Positions 1 to 6,825 are shown, numbered from the stretch's first letter. The stretch: 18,266 bases of DNA from Kordiimonadaceae bacterium (GCA_014238195.1 JABABO010000410.1:1-18266); one strand, 5' to 3'. The notes: generated by a model not told the origin, from the sequence alone. A program made the numbers and translations.

Positions 1-13
1 AATTCAGACAAAC

Positions 14-37
14 AAAAAAAACTGACACTCACGTCAG
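14..37 (-). terminator. Probable intrinsic terminator of the cobS-cobT-phytase operon
   Basis: Read on the minus strand, the stem CTGAC/GTCAG (22-26 with 33-37) encloses a six-base loop and is followed at once by eight T residues (complement of A14-A21). The hairpin overlaps the last codons and the stop (29-31) of the phytase-like gene. The stem is only five pairs plus a possible G-T, so it is short for a strong terminator, but the uninterrupted T tract and its place directly after a stop codon fit the role. Confidence 0.55.
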
Positions 38-1057
38 CTCAAACACCAGCATCAAGGTGCGCTGCAAATTTCTGAAATTATCATCACTGATCATGATCAG
101 GCGGATACTGCCATCTGGCATACGGACAGCGTCCAAGCCTTCCATATTATCGATATTGAGCGGCGGCTTAATGCTGGCGATCACGCCCCCTACTAATAGG
201 GTATCACCCACAGGCTGGTTCTTGTTAAAAGCGCTTGATGGCAGCTTAACCAGCTTCATGGACACGCCGTCAATCACCGTATATCGCCGTGTTAAAATCA
301 ACACAGTGCCGTTATCCAAGGTCACGGCATCGGTTGGGGCATAATTATGCGGGGGTTTGAAACGGTATTTGGTAACACTCATATCCGTACCAAGGACCCA
401 AGCGGGTAAGGTGCTTGCACTATCCTGGCCTTTTTCGGCAATCATAAATAAGCTGCCGCGCTGGGGCGTTAGCCATGTCATGGCTTCAATACCGCCGTTT
501 TTTGACAGACCAAACCCGCTTATGATGTCGCTAAACGGGTGGCGTTGGCTTAAAGCCCCGATGCGGCTGACGCTTTGTATCCGGTGGTTTTGCTCAAACG
601 CAACCAAAAATCCCTGCTGCCCGAATCGGATAAGTGATTCGCTGTCATAGTCGCTTTTGTGAACTTGTGCGGCCTTGGGATCAAAGGGGTGCAGCTTGGC
701 TTGTGCTTTGCCAACGATACCGCGCAACCACCAGCCTGCATCGCTGATGGCAGTATACTGTATGTCATCACCAATTAAGTGCGCCCGCAGCCCCGACCAG
801 CCCCCAAAGCGAAAGTCATCTGCGTCAAGCTGATAACCCTCAATATACCGTAAACCCCCGACGTTTGTATTATGAGGGTTATCTGGGTCTAGGGGTATGG
901 CTTTAACGCTGAGTTCTATCGCTCGCGCGGTACCAGCGAGCAAATCCACACGAGGATAAAGCAGATTTAACAGGAACACACACAGCAAGGGCAGACATAT
1001 CCACACTATGCGGCGGTGCAGGATTAGGGCCATAGTGTTTTGTTTATTCGTCGCCAT
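29..1057 (-). CDS. Membrane-anchored esterase-like phytase family protein
   Basis: A 342-residue protein. Residues 1-16 are polar and basic and residues 17-34 form one hydrophobic segment, so it is probably exported and held by an uncleaved or lipid-free anchor with the rest in the periplasm. The body (from about residue 66) has the pattern of the 'esterase-like activity of phytase' family (PF13449): NVGGLRYIEGYQL, DDFRFGGWSGLR and YTAISDAGWW, then beta-propeller-like strands and a conserved-looking GLDAVRMPDGSIRLIMISDDN near the C-terminus. The biochemical substrate of this family in alphaproteobacteria is not established. The gene starts 15 bp after the cobT stop on the same strand, so it is probably co-transcribed with cobST; I recall that this placement behind cobT recurs in alphaproteobacteria. 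A second start at codon 9 (ATG at 1033) is possible, and neither start has a strong ribosome binding site. Family call fairly sure; function open. Confidence 0.85.
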   Translation of the reverse strand: MATNKQNTMALILHRRIVWICLPLLCVFLLNLLYPRVDLLAGTARAIELSVKAIPLDPDNPHNTNVGGLRYIEGYQLDADDFRFGGWSGLRAHLIGDDIQYTAISDAGWWLRGIVGKAQAKLHPFDPKAAQVHKSDYDSESLIRFGQQGFLVAFEQNHRIQSVSRIGALSQRHPFSDIISGFGLSKNGGIEAMTWLTPQRGSLFMIAEKGQDSASTLPAWVLGTDMSVTKYRFKPPHNYAPTDAVTLDNGTVLILTRRYTVIDGVSMKLVKLPSSAFNKNQPVGDTLLVGGVIASIKPPLNIDNMEGLDAVRMPDGSIRLIMISDDNFRNLQRTLMLVFELT

Positions 1058-1072
1058 ACAGGTGGTTTCTGA

Positions 1073-2938
1073 TCATCTTGTTTGTGGTCTTTTGGGTGTT
1101 GGGATGATGTCTGCAAATAATTCGGCCAGCTGTTCGGTCATTGCCCCGCCGAGTTGCTCTGCATCCAAAATTGTTACGGCACGTTCATAATAACGGGTCA
1201 CATCATGACCAATCCCGATGGCGATTAATTCAACGGGGGAGCGGTCTTCAATCCAGTGAATAACCTGTCGCAGATGGTTTTCCAAATATGTGCCGTTATT
1301 CACCGATAAAGTGCTGTCATCAACGGGGGCGCCGTCACTGATCACCATCATAATGCGGCGCTCTTCAGGGCGGCTGATCAAACGGTTATGCGCCCATAGC
1401 AAGGCTTCGCCGTCGATATTTTCTTTCAGCAGCCCTTCGCGCATCATCAAACCAAGGTTCTTACGCGCCCGCCGCCAAGGTGCATCCGCGGTTTTATAAA
1501 TGATATGGCGTAAATCGTTTAGACGGCCTGGGTTTTTCGGTCGGCCAGCCTCAAGCCATTTTTCGCGGCACAGACCGCCTTTCCATGCCCGTGTCGTAAA
1601 ACCTAGAATTTCGACCTTTACACCGCAGCGTTCCAATGTGCGGGACAATATATCCGCCGATATCGCTGCGATTGATATGGGCCTGCCGCGCATACTGCCA
1701 CTGTTATCAAGCAGCAATGTCACCACAGTGTCTTTAAAGTCTGTCTCGCTTTCCATTTTATAGGACAGGGGCTGGGTCGGCGTTGTGACCACACGCGCCA
1801 AACGGCCTGCATCTAATATGCCTTCTTCCAGATCAAAGTTCCAGTGGCGGCGTTGCTGGGCAAGCAGGCGGCGTTGCAAACGATTAGCCAATTTCGACAC
1901 GACACCGCTTAAATGCTCCATCTGCTGATCAAGATAGCGGCGCAGGCGAGCAAGCTCTTCACTGTCACACAGGTCCTCGGCCTTTAGAATTTCATCATGC
2001 GCATCGGTATAAATTTTATAAAAGTCGCTCCTAGGTATTTGGTCTAAGGGACGATTTGGCCGCCAAGGCACTGTTCCGTCCGATGTGCCTTCGCCTGAAT
2101 CGCCGTCACTGTCATCAAGATCATCCAGATCAACAGCATCCCCGCTATCGTCAGGGGATGATTGATCATCGGTGTCTTCACTGCCTTCTGCGCCGCTGGT
2201 CTCGGTTTCGTCACCTTCCCCGCTTTCGCCGTCCGCGTCTTCACTGCTTTCGCCGCCTTCGCCTGCGTCAGCTTCGTCCTGTTGATCGGTTTCCAGATCA
2301 TCACCAGGATTATCACCGATTAAATCAGCGATAATAGCACGGGATAAAATTGCCCAAGCTTGTTGGTCTGATAGTTTGCTTTCTAGGCTGTCGAGATGAT
2401 GACCGATTGTTTCCATTAACCACGTTCGTTGCATATTGACACTGGTTTGAGCATTTACAGGGGGGGAGGCGCCCGTAAGCGCTTCGCGTACCATAAGGTT
2501 CATAACGCCAGCCAGTTGATCGCGCCCATCTTCACTGGGATTGGTAAGGCCTTCCTCAAGCATAGATTTTTCAGTAAAAGCGGCTAAATTGTCTTTGACG
2601 CCCTGCATCCGATTGGCGCCAATGGCTTGGACACGGGCATTTTCCATACCGTCATAAATCGCACGGGCCAAATCACCCCGCGGGGCATGTTTGCGGTGCA
2701 AACGTGTGTCATGATAGCGATGCTTCAAGGCCTCAGCATCAATGATGCCGCGCAGTTCAGCGACATTTGTTACCGTCATATTATGGGGCAAATGCGGTAT
2801 GCGCATTTCATGACCAATGGTGCCAATTTTATCGGCAGTAAAACTGATGTCAAGGTCATGGTCATGCGACAGTGCGCGCGTGGCGGCGACCAGCGTTTGC
2901 TCAAACATCTCGCGGTTTTTACGGGACCCTTCTGCCAT
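1073..2938 (-). CDS. cobT: Cobaltochelatase subunit CobT
   Basis: A 621-residue protein of the usual CobT length. In the aerobic (late cobalt insertion) cobalamin pathway, CobS and CobT form an ATPase chaperone complex that drives CobN to insert cobalt into hydrogenobyrinic acid a,c-diamide in the cytoplasm. Visible parts: an alpha-helical N-terminal domain (about 1-205); an extremely acidic, low-complexity linker (about 210-288) rich in D, E, G and S; a basic coiled stretch (about 325-365); and a C-terminal von Willebrand factor A domain (about 403-610). Its metal-binding MIDAS motif is D411-N-S413-G-S415, with T449 and D535 (VISDGAPVDD) as candidate further ligands. The gene follows cobS by 23 bp on the same strand. 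No convincing Shine-Dalgarno sequence is seen, so translation may depend on cobS. MIDAS and tail regions leave little doubt about the family. CobN is not in the window, so the complete chelatase cannot be shown here. Confidence 0.95.
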   Translation of the reverse strand: MAEGSRKNREMFEQTLVAATRALSHDHDLDISFTADKIGTIGHEMRIPHLPHNMTVTNVAELRGIIDAEALKHRYHDTRLHRKHAPRGDLARAIYDGMENARVQAIGANRMQGVKDNLAAFTEKSMLEEGLTNPSEDGRDQLAGVMNLMVREALTGASPPVNAQTSVNMQRTWLMETIGHHLDSLESKLSDQQAWAILSRAIIADLIGDNPGDDLETDQQDEADAGEGGESSEDADGESGEGDETETSGAEGSEDTDDQSSPDDSGDAVDLDDLDDSDGDSGEGTSDGTVPWRPNRPLDQIPRSDFYKIYTDAHDEILKAEDLCDSEELARLRRYLDQQMEHLSGVVSKLANRLQRRLLAQQRRHWNFDLEEGILDAGRLARVVTTPTQPLSYKMESETDFKDTVVTLLLDNSGSMRGRPISIAAISADILSRTLERCGVKVEILGFTTRAWKGGLCREKWLEAGRPKNPGRLNDLRHIIYKTADAPWRRARKNLGLMMREGLLKENIDGEALLWAHNRLISRPEERRIMMVISDGAPVDDSTLSVNNGTYLENHLRQVIHWIEDRSPVELIAIGIGHDVTRYYERAVTILDAEQLGGAMTEQLAELFADIIPTPKRPQTR

Positions 2939-2961
2939 GGAAATCTTTCTTTCCGTTTTAC

Positions 2962-3963
2962 CTAAGTATCGCTCAATAACAATTGAGTAGCATTTTCAGG
3001 CAGCTCAGTCCCAAAGGCGCGCTGATAATATTCTGCGACAATCGGGCGTTCTGCTTCGTCGCATTTATTAAGAAATGTCACCCGAAAGGCAAAGCCTGTA
3101 TCACCAAAAATTTTAGTATTTTGCGCCCAGCTTAAAACTGTGCGCGGGCTCATCACTGTTGATATATCCCCTGCAACAAACCCTGTACGGGTCATATCGG
3201 CGACCGAAACCATTGCTGACACGGTTTTTTGACCAGCTTCATCACCGTAGCCTGTTTCCTTGGCCAGAATGATTGATGCTTCTGTTTCATGGGACAAATA
3301 ATTCAGTGTTGCCACTATATTCCAGCGATCCATTTGGCCTTGATTGATCTGTTGCGTACCGTGGTATAACCCCGTGGTATCCCCAAGCCCCACTGTGTTA
3401 CTGGTTGAGAAAATCCGAAATGCACCGTGGGGGCGGATAACGCGGTTTTGGTCCAAAAGGGTTAATTTGCCTTCTACTTCCAGCACGCGCTGGATGACAA
3501 ACATCACGTCTGGACGGCCTGCATCATATTCATCAAAGACTAGCGCACAGGGGTTTTGCAGCGCCCACGGTAATATGCCTTCGCGGAATTCGGTGACTTG
3601 TTTGCCGTCCTTTAGCACAATTGCATCTTTGCCAACCAGATCAATGCGGCTGATATGGCTATCTAAATTCACACGAATAGTCGGCCAGTTTAGATGCGCT
3701 GCCACTTGTTCGATATGGGTTGATTTCCCAGTGCCATGATACCCTTGTATCATCACGCGGCGATTATAGGCAAAGCCCGCGAGAATCGCCAGTGTGGTAT
3801 CGGGGTCGAAGACATAGGCATTATCAATATCTGGTACATGTTCTGTGCGTTCAGAAAATGCAGGGACCTGCATATCACTATCAAGCCCAAAAACATCCCT
3901 GACACTGATCGTCGTTTCAGGCAGATTGATCGATTGCAACGGATTAGCAATATTTGCGTTCAT
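2962..3963 (-). CDS. cobS: Cobaltochelatase subunit CobS (AAA+ ATPase)
   Basis: A 333-residue MoxR-type AAA+ ATPase that partners CobT to power cobalt insertion by CobN. The Walker A motif is G74-YHGTGKS81, the Walker B motif ends FDEYD (D144, E145), a sensor-1-like STSNT lies at 186-190, and an arginine-finger candidate is R213 in MDRW. The N-terminal 45 residues (VRDVFGLDSDMQVPAFSERTEHVPD) match the CobS pattern rather than general MoxR proteins. A purine-rich GAGAG lies about eight bases before the ATG. It is the first gene of the cobS-cobT-phytase operon and is divergent from the BolA gene, with 149 bp between starts. In many alphaproteobacteria I recall a J-domain gene between bolA and cobS; none fits here. 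Magnesium chelatase BchI/ChlI is the main alternative, but the CobT partner argues against it. Confidence 0.95.
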   Translation of the reverse strand: MNANIANPLQSINLPETTISVRDVFGLDSDMQVPAFSERTEHVPDIDNAYVFDPDTTLAILAGFAYNRRVMIQGYHGTGKSTHIEQVAAHLNWPTIRVNLDSHISRIDLVGKDAIVLKDGKQVTEFREGILPWALQNPCALVFDEYDAGRPDVMFVIQRVLEVEGKLTLLDQNRVIRPHGAFRIFSTSNTVGLGDTTGLYHGTQQINQGQMDRWNIVATLNYLSHETEASIILAKETGYGDEAGQKTVSAMVSVADMTRTGFVAGDISTVMSPRTVLSWAQNTKIFGDTGFAFRVTFLNKCDEAERPIVAEYYQRAFGTELPENATQLLLSDT

Positions 3964-4035
3964 GAATATTCTCTCATACTTTTATCAGAGTTCTAAAGTG
4001 AGCGTGCTGATAGGGTTTTATTCTATCAACACCAC

Positions 4036-4064
4036 TTGATGACAGTGATAATCGTTCCTATCTG
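4036..4064 (+). promoter_or_regulatory. Candidate sigma-70-type promoter of the BolA gene
   Basis: TTGATG (4036-4041) and TATCTG (4059-4064) are separated by exactly 17 bp in the 149-bp divergent region between cobS and bolA, about 50 bp before the bolA start. Matches to the consensus are four and three of six bases, so this is a weak call. The same region holds TATCAG/CTGATA half-sites around 3980-4012, which could belong to the cobS side. Confidence 0.3.
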
Positions 4065-4112
4065 ATAAGGGAAGTCATATCATCGCTCATTGTTAAGAAA
4101 AGGACCATTGTA

Positions 4113-4385
4113 ATGGGCAAAGTCGCCGATCTTATTACAAGTAAGCTAACAGATGCATTGAACCCGATAATTTTAGAGCTTGCAAACGATAGTGAACAGC
4201 ATCGTGGTCATGCGGGCTATACAGACGGGGAAAGTCATTTTTCTTTGTATATTGTCGCTGATGCATTTACGGGGCTGAACCGCGTTGCTCGCCAACGTCT
4301 TGTGATGCATGCACTGGCCGAGGAAATGAAAGGGTTGGTGCATGCCCTGTCTGTGGTGGCGAAAACACCTGATGAAGTGAGCTAA
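4113..4385 (+). CDS. bolA: BolA family protein (BolA_H type)
   Basis: A 90-residue protein spanning the whole BolA fold. BolA proteins pair with monothiol glutaredoxins to hold a [2Fe-2S] cluster and act in iron-sulfur trafficking; some also behave as DNA-binding regulators. The loop after the first strand is SEQHRGHAGY (28-36), with histidines and no cysteine, which places it with BolA_H rather than BolA_C proteins. The C-terminal signature LVHALSVVAKTP (75-86) contains the invariant His77 expected as a cluster ligand. The start is well supported: AAGGA at 4100-4104 lies eight bases before the ATG. It is transcribed away from cobS and stops only four bases before the end of the oppositely oriented small ORF at 4390-4476. 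No independent terminator is seen between them. Confidence 0.93.
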   Translation: MGKVADLITSKLTDALNPIILELANDSEQHRGHAGYTDGESHFSLYIVADAFTGLNRVARQRLVMHALAEEMKGLVHALSVVAKTPDEVS

Positions 4386-4389
4386 GGGC

Positions 4390-4476
4390 TTAAAACGGTT
4401 TTTCGATTTGGCGACGGCTAAAAAGCGCCCCGCCTGCGACCACTATGCTTAAACCCACTATCAGTAATATTTCCAT
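4390..4476 (-). CDS. Putative 28-aa single-pass membrane protein
   Basis: Reading the minus strand from ATG at 4476 to TAA at 4390-4392 gives 28 residues: MEILLIVGLSIVVAGG, then ALFSRRQIEKPF. Residues 3-19 form one hydrophobic segment with an embedded GG. They are followed by a basic, polar tail (SRRQIEK), so the positive-inside rule predicts the N-terminus outside and a short cytoplasmic tail. The start is preceded by GAGG (complement of 4485-4488) exactly eight bases upstream, within AGAGGATAG, a better ribosome binding site than most larger genes here have. A small palindrome (4507-4519) lies just upstream. I do not recognise the protein. Its size recalls accessory peptides such as KdpF, CydX or CcoQ-like subunits, but no such complex is encoded nearby. 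It converges on bolA with a four-base gap. Chance occurrence cannot be excluded for so short an ORF. Confidence 0.5.
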   Translation of the reverse strand: MEILLIVGLSIVVAGGALFSRRQIEKPF

Positions 4477-4506
4477 TTCTCTATCCTCTGCTATTAATTC
4501 ATTCAA

Positions 4507-4519
4507 ATCACAGTGTGAT
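4507..4519. promoter_or_regulatory. 13-bp palindrome upstream of the 28-aa ORF
   Basis: ATCACA-g-TGTGAT is a perfect inverted repeat with six-base arms. Its near edge is 31 bp before the start codon of the small minus-strand ORF, where an operator or activator site would overlap the promoter. The half-sites are in the opposite order to CRP/FNR-type sites (TGTGA...TCACA), so I do not assign a regulator. Confidence 0.3.
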
Positions 4520-4614
4520 CTAAGGTTTTACTATTGCTATGGAAATATGGCAGTTCTATGAAAGAAAGGTGGTATTTGTGTGACTTTTTCACCTGATTAC
4601 GGGGTATTAAGGCC

Positions 4615-4661
4615 CTTATAGCCAATTGCGGTGAATATTGATCACCTCATTTGGCTATAAG
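4615..4661. repeat. 47-nt nested inverted repeat (hairpin or cruciform)
   Basis: The outer arms CTTATAGCCAA (4615-4625) and TTGGCTATAAG (4651-4661) are perfect 11-base complements. Inside them, GGTGA (4630-4634) and TCACC (4642-4646) form a second five-pair stem around a seven-base loop, with four unpaired bases on each side (4626-4629, 4647-4650). As RNA it would fold as one long hairpin with a symmetric internal loop; as DNA it could be a cruciform or a double operator. No T tract follows on either strand, so it does not look like an intrinsic terminator. It lies six bases before the 69-bp tandem repeats. Confidence 0.7.
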
Positions 4662-4667
4662 TCTTTG

Positions 4668-4805
4668 TGTCGGTTCGACTTATCCCAAAGCCTCAGGGAA
4701 TAATGAAATCATTATTCATTGGTCTCGCTATATTTATGTCGGTTCGACTTATCCCAAGGACTGAGGGAATAATAAGATCATTATTCATTGGTCTCGCTAT
4801 ATCTA
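4668..4805. repeat. 69-bp tandem duplication with internal palindromes
   Basis: Two direct copies, 4668-4736 and 4737-4805, abut with an exact 69-bp period and differ at only a few positions, mostly in 4689-4703 against 4758-4772. Each copy begins TGTCGGTTCGACTTATCCC, which contains GTCG-gtt-CGAC. It then has TTATCCC facing GGGAATAA across a nine-base loop, and finally an AT-rich hairpin: in copy 1 GAATAATGA/TCATTATTC (4698-4706 with 4709-4717) around AA, in copy 2 the same with one mismatch. Each copy ends ATTGGTCTCGCTATAT. The loop bases vary while the GC-containing arms are kept. It carries no gene. The structure suggests an extragenic palindromic repeat family that may have copies elsewhere in the genome; that is inference. 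Confidence 0.85.
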
Positions 4806-4941
4806 ATGATTTTTGCTGAATATATCTTGAAATCAGGCGGAAATGAGGCAATCCCAGTCTAAAGCTTTAGTCCATTCCTCGCTCTAAACTAAGCTGGTTA
4901 GGGCGGATTACTTTTGCACACTTATGTTCACAACACAGTGA
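4806..4941. other. Intergenic DNA before the DUF1223 gene
   Basis: This is the remainder of the gene-poor stretch between bolA (and the 28-aa ORF) and the DUF1223 gene. The one structure I see is the perfect 12-bp palindrome CTAAAGCTTTAG at 4859-4870, about 110 bp before the start of the next gene; it could be an operator or chance in AT-rich DNA. No ORF of note, terminator or RNA gene is seen. Confidence 0.6.
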
Positions 4942-4971
4942 TTAGCCACCTTCATCTTTTACAATTATAGT
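4942..4971 (+). promoter_or_regulatory. Candidate promoter of the DUF1223 gene, possibly leaderless
   Basis: TATAGT at 4966-4971 matches the -10 consensus in five of six bases. A weak -35-like TTAGCC lies 18 bp upstream (4942-4947). Transcription would begin about seven bases after the -10 box, at or next to the ATG at 4979. No Shine-Dalgarno sequence is present before any of the three possible start codons, which agrees with a leaderless message. The -35 match is poor, so confidence is low. Confidence 0.3.
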
Positions 4972-4978
4972 GATAGAT

Positions 4979-5764
4979 ATGATGAAAAAACTATATGATT
5001 TATACGTTCCGACTTTACGGCGCGCACTGTTTGCAGGCTTATTCGTGTTAACAGATATTTCCGCGTATGCAACGGATCACCCGAATACCCAGCTAACAGT
5101 GGTGGAACTGTTTACATCACAGGGCTGTTCCAGCTGCCCACCAGCCGATGCAACCCTGAAAAATTTAGCAGACAAGCCTGATATCCTTGCACTGTCTTGG
5201 CCCGTGGATTATTGGGATCGCCTTGGCTGGGAAGACACATTCGCACAGCCCTTTAACGCTAAACGACAAGCGGCTTATAACAAGCGCCTTGGTCGTGGCG
5301 GTGTCTTTACGCCGCAAATGATTTTTAATGGCGTTGAACAATGCGTTGGGAGTGATCGCAATAAAGTCCGCGATGTTCTTACTAAAGTGGGAGAGAATAA
5401 ACGTCCGCGAATTTTTCCTTCGCTTATGATAAAAGGTGACATGATTAGCGCAAAACTGCCCCACTATCAAAACGCAGGCACCAAAACTACAAAACAACAA
5501 CACGCCATTTCACTGCGCTATGTTTGGTATAAATCTAAGGCGACGGTTCAGATTGGGGATGGTGAAAATCAAGGTCGGACCCTACATTATACGAATGTCG
5601 TTTTAGGGACCGAGATGCTAGATGACTGGGACGGTACCTCGCAGGATATTGGTGTAGCCCATGTTAACGAGCGCCCAGAAGGCGCAGACCATATCGCACT
5701 GATTTTACACCAAGGGTATGGTCATGGCCCAATCATTGGGGCCGCAACTTTTGCTTTGGAATAA
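4979..5764 (+). CDS. Secreted DUF1223 (thioredoxin-like) protein
   Basis: The protein has 261 residues from the ATG at 4979. In-frame alternatives are GTG at 4970 and ATG at 4982; none has a Shine-Dalgarno sequence. The N-terminus (basic MMKKLYDLYVPTLRR, a hydrophobic stretch, then ISAYATDH) reads as a signal peptide cut near residue 31. The mature part opens with VVELFTSQGCSSCPPADATL, the hallmark of DUF1223 (PF06764). Its C50-SS-C53 stands where thioredoxin-fold proteins have their redox CXXC. Next come WPVDYWDRLGWEDTFA and GVFTPQMIFNGVEQCVG, both family features. Members are periplasmic and their substrate is not established; a thiol-redox role is inferred from the fold. The gene is alone on its strand and converges on queG with 11 bp between stop codons. 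No clear terminator separates them. Confidence 0.9.
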   Translation: MMKKLYDLYVPTLRRALFAGLFVLTDISAYATDHPNTQLTVVELFTSQGCSSCPPADATLKNLADKPDILALSWPVDYWDRLGWEDTFAQPFNAKRQAAYNKRLGRGGVFTPQMIFNGVEQCVGSDRNKVRDVLTKVGENKRPRIFPSLMIKGDMISAKLPHYQNAGTKTTKQQHAISLRYVWYKSKATVQIGDGENQGRTLHYTNVVLGTEMLDDWDGTSQDIGVAHVNERPEGADHIALILHQGYGHGPIIGAATFALE

Positions 5765-5775
5765 GTGGTCAATAC

Positions 5776-6825
5776 TCATTCGTGTAATTGCTGTAAAGCC
5801 CAATGGGCGGCATCGACCACCAGTGGGTTCTCGTCTTTTATCAGTGATTGCAGTAATGTCTGGTAGCCTTTGTCGGCGCTGTTACCGATTGCGATCAAGA
5901 CGTTAGACACAAAATTACCGCGCACGATGCGCTTAATGGGGCTGCAAGAAAATACTTGTCGAAAGTCTGCGTCGCTTAGCCTCGCTAAAGTGTCCAGTGG
6001 TGGGGCACCCAGTTCCGCACGGCTAAACATTTGGCTTTCTTTTGAAACGCGGGCAAACTTATTCCAAGGGCATGCTGCCAAGCAATCATCACATCCGTAA
6101 ATACGGTTGCCAACGGATTTGCGAAACTCATGAGGAATCGCGGTTTTCAGTTCAATCGTTAGATAGCTAATACAGCGCCGCGCATCCATTTCATAGGGGG
6201 CAGTGAAGGCATTTGTTGGACAACTTTCAAGGCATGCAGTACACGAACCACACTGGTCACGGTGAGGTGCATCATACGCCAATATCATATCTGTTATAAT
6301 CGCACCCAAAAATAACCAGTTACCAAACTGTGGGCTAACAACATTGGTGTGCTTGCCCTGCCAACCAAGGCCAGCTGCGGCAGCAAGGGGTTTTTCCATA
6401 ATGGGGGCCGTATCAACAAACACTTTTAAATCACAATCATAAGTATGGGCCATCCAGCGCGCGACCTTCTTCAAGCGCTTTTTTATCACATCGTGATAAT
6501 CTTTGCCGCGGGCGTACACTGAAATATTCCCTATATCTGTATGGTTAAGCAGTGTGCGCGGGTCCTGCGCTGGTCCATAGTTTAAGCCAAGCATAATCAC
6601 TGATTTTGCATCGTCCCATAACTGGTCAGGGCTGCTGCGCTGAAACAGGCGATCCTTAAGCCACGTCATTTCGCCGTGGTGGCCCTTAGCAATGTAGTTT
6701 TTTAGATTAACACCGTGTACTTTGTCTAATGCTGCACCAGTGAACCCAATCGTATCAAAACCCGCACTCAGGGCGTAATTGGTAATTTGCTGAGATATTG
6801 TGCTTTTTGAATCAATTTCAGTCAT
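5776..6825 (-). CDS. queG: Epoxyqueuosine reductase QueG
   Basis: A 349-residue cytoplasmic enzyme that reduces epoxyqueuosine to queuosine in the wobble base of tRNAs reading NAY codons, using cobalamin and two [4Fe-4S] clusters. Cluster cysteines are seen as C192-GSC195-TAC198-LESC202-P, C218, and C245-DDC248-LAAC252-PWNKFA. The loop VDTAPIMEK contains D138, matching the catalytic aspartate proposed for QueG. The N-terminal part (1-180) is the cobalamin-binding, reductive-dehalogenase-like module, and the C-terminal 90 residues look like short helical repeats of the HEAT type used to bind the tRNA arm. Length and motifs are complete. It follows the GST gene by seven bases on the same strand and is probably co-transcribed with it. 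Its need for cobalamin fits a genome that also carries cobST. Confidence 0.96.
   Translation of the reverse strand: MTEIDSKSTISQQITNYALSAGFDTIGFTGAALDKVHGVNLKNYIAKGHHGEMTWLKDRLFQRSSPDQLWDDAKSVIMLGLNYGPAQDPRTLLNHTDIGNISVYARGKDYHDVIKKRLKKVARWMAHTYDCDLKVFVDTAPIMEKPLAAAAGLGWQGKHTNVVSPQFGNWLFLGAIITDMILAYDAPHRDQCGSCTACLESCPTNAFTAPYEMDARRCISYLTIELKTAIPHEFRKSVGNRIYGCDDCLAACPWNKFARVSKESQMFSRAELGAPPLDTLARLSDADFRQVFSCSPIKRIVRGNFVSNVLIAIGNSADKGYQTLLQSLIKDENPLVVDAAHWALQQLHE

Noticed and set aside
2044..2334. Open frames of about 90 codons on both strands over the acidic linker of cobT.
   Set aside because: They are produced by the biased GAT/GAC/GAA/TCN codons of the linker; CobT accounts for the region.
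4668..4690. GGTTCGACTTATCC looked like a tRNA T-arm, suggesting a tRNA remnant or integration site.
   Set aside because: The bases flanking the T-loop-like segment do not pair, no anticodon or acceptor stem is present, and both tandem copies lack them.
4693..4788. Minus-strand 31-residue ORF through the tandem repeat, with MNND(L/F)IIP occurring twice at a 23-residue period.
   Set aside because: It arises because the 69-bp period is a multiple of three and the repeat lacks stops in that frame. There is no ribosome binding site, and the frame ends inside the first copy.
5765..5775. Possible bidirectional terminator between the DUF1223 gene and queG.
   Set aside because: The gap is only 11 bp and no stem with a T tract could be found around it.
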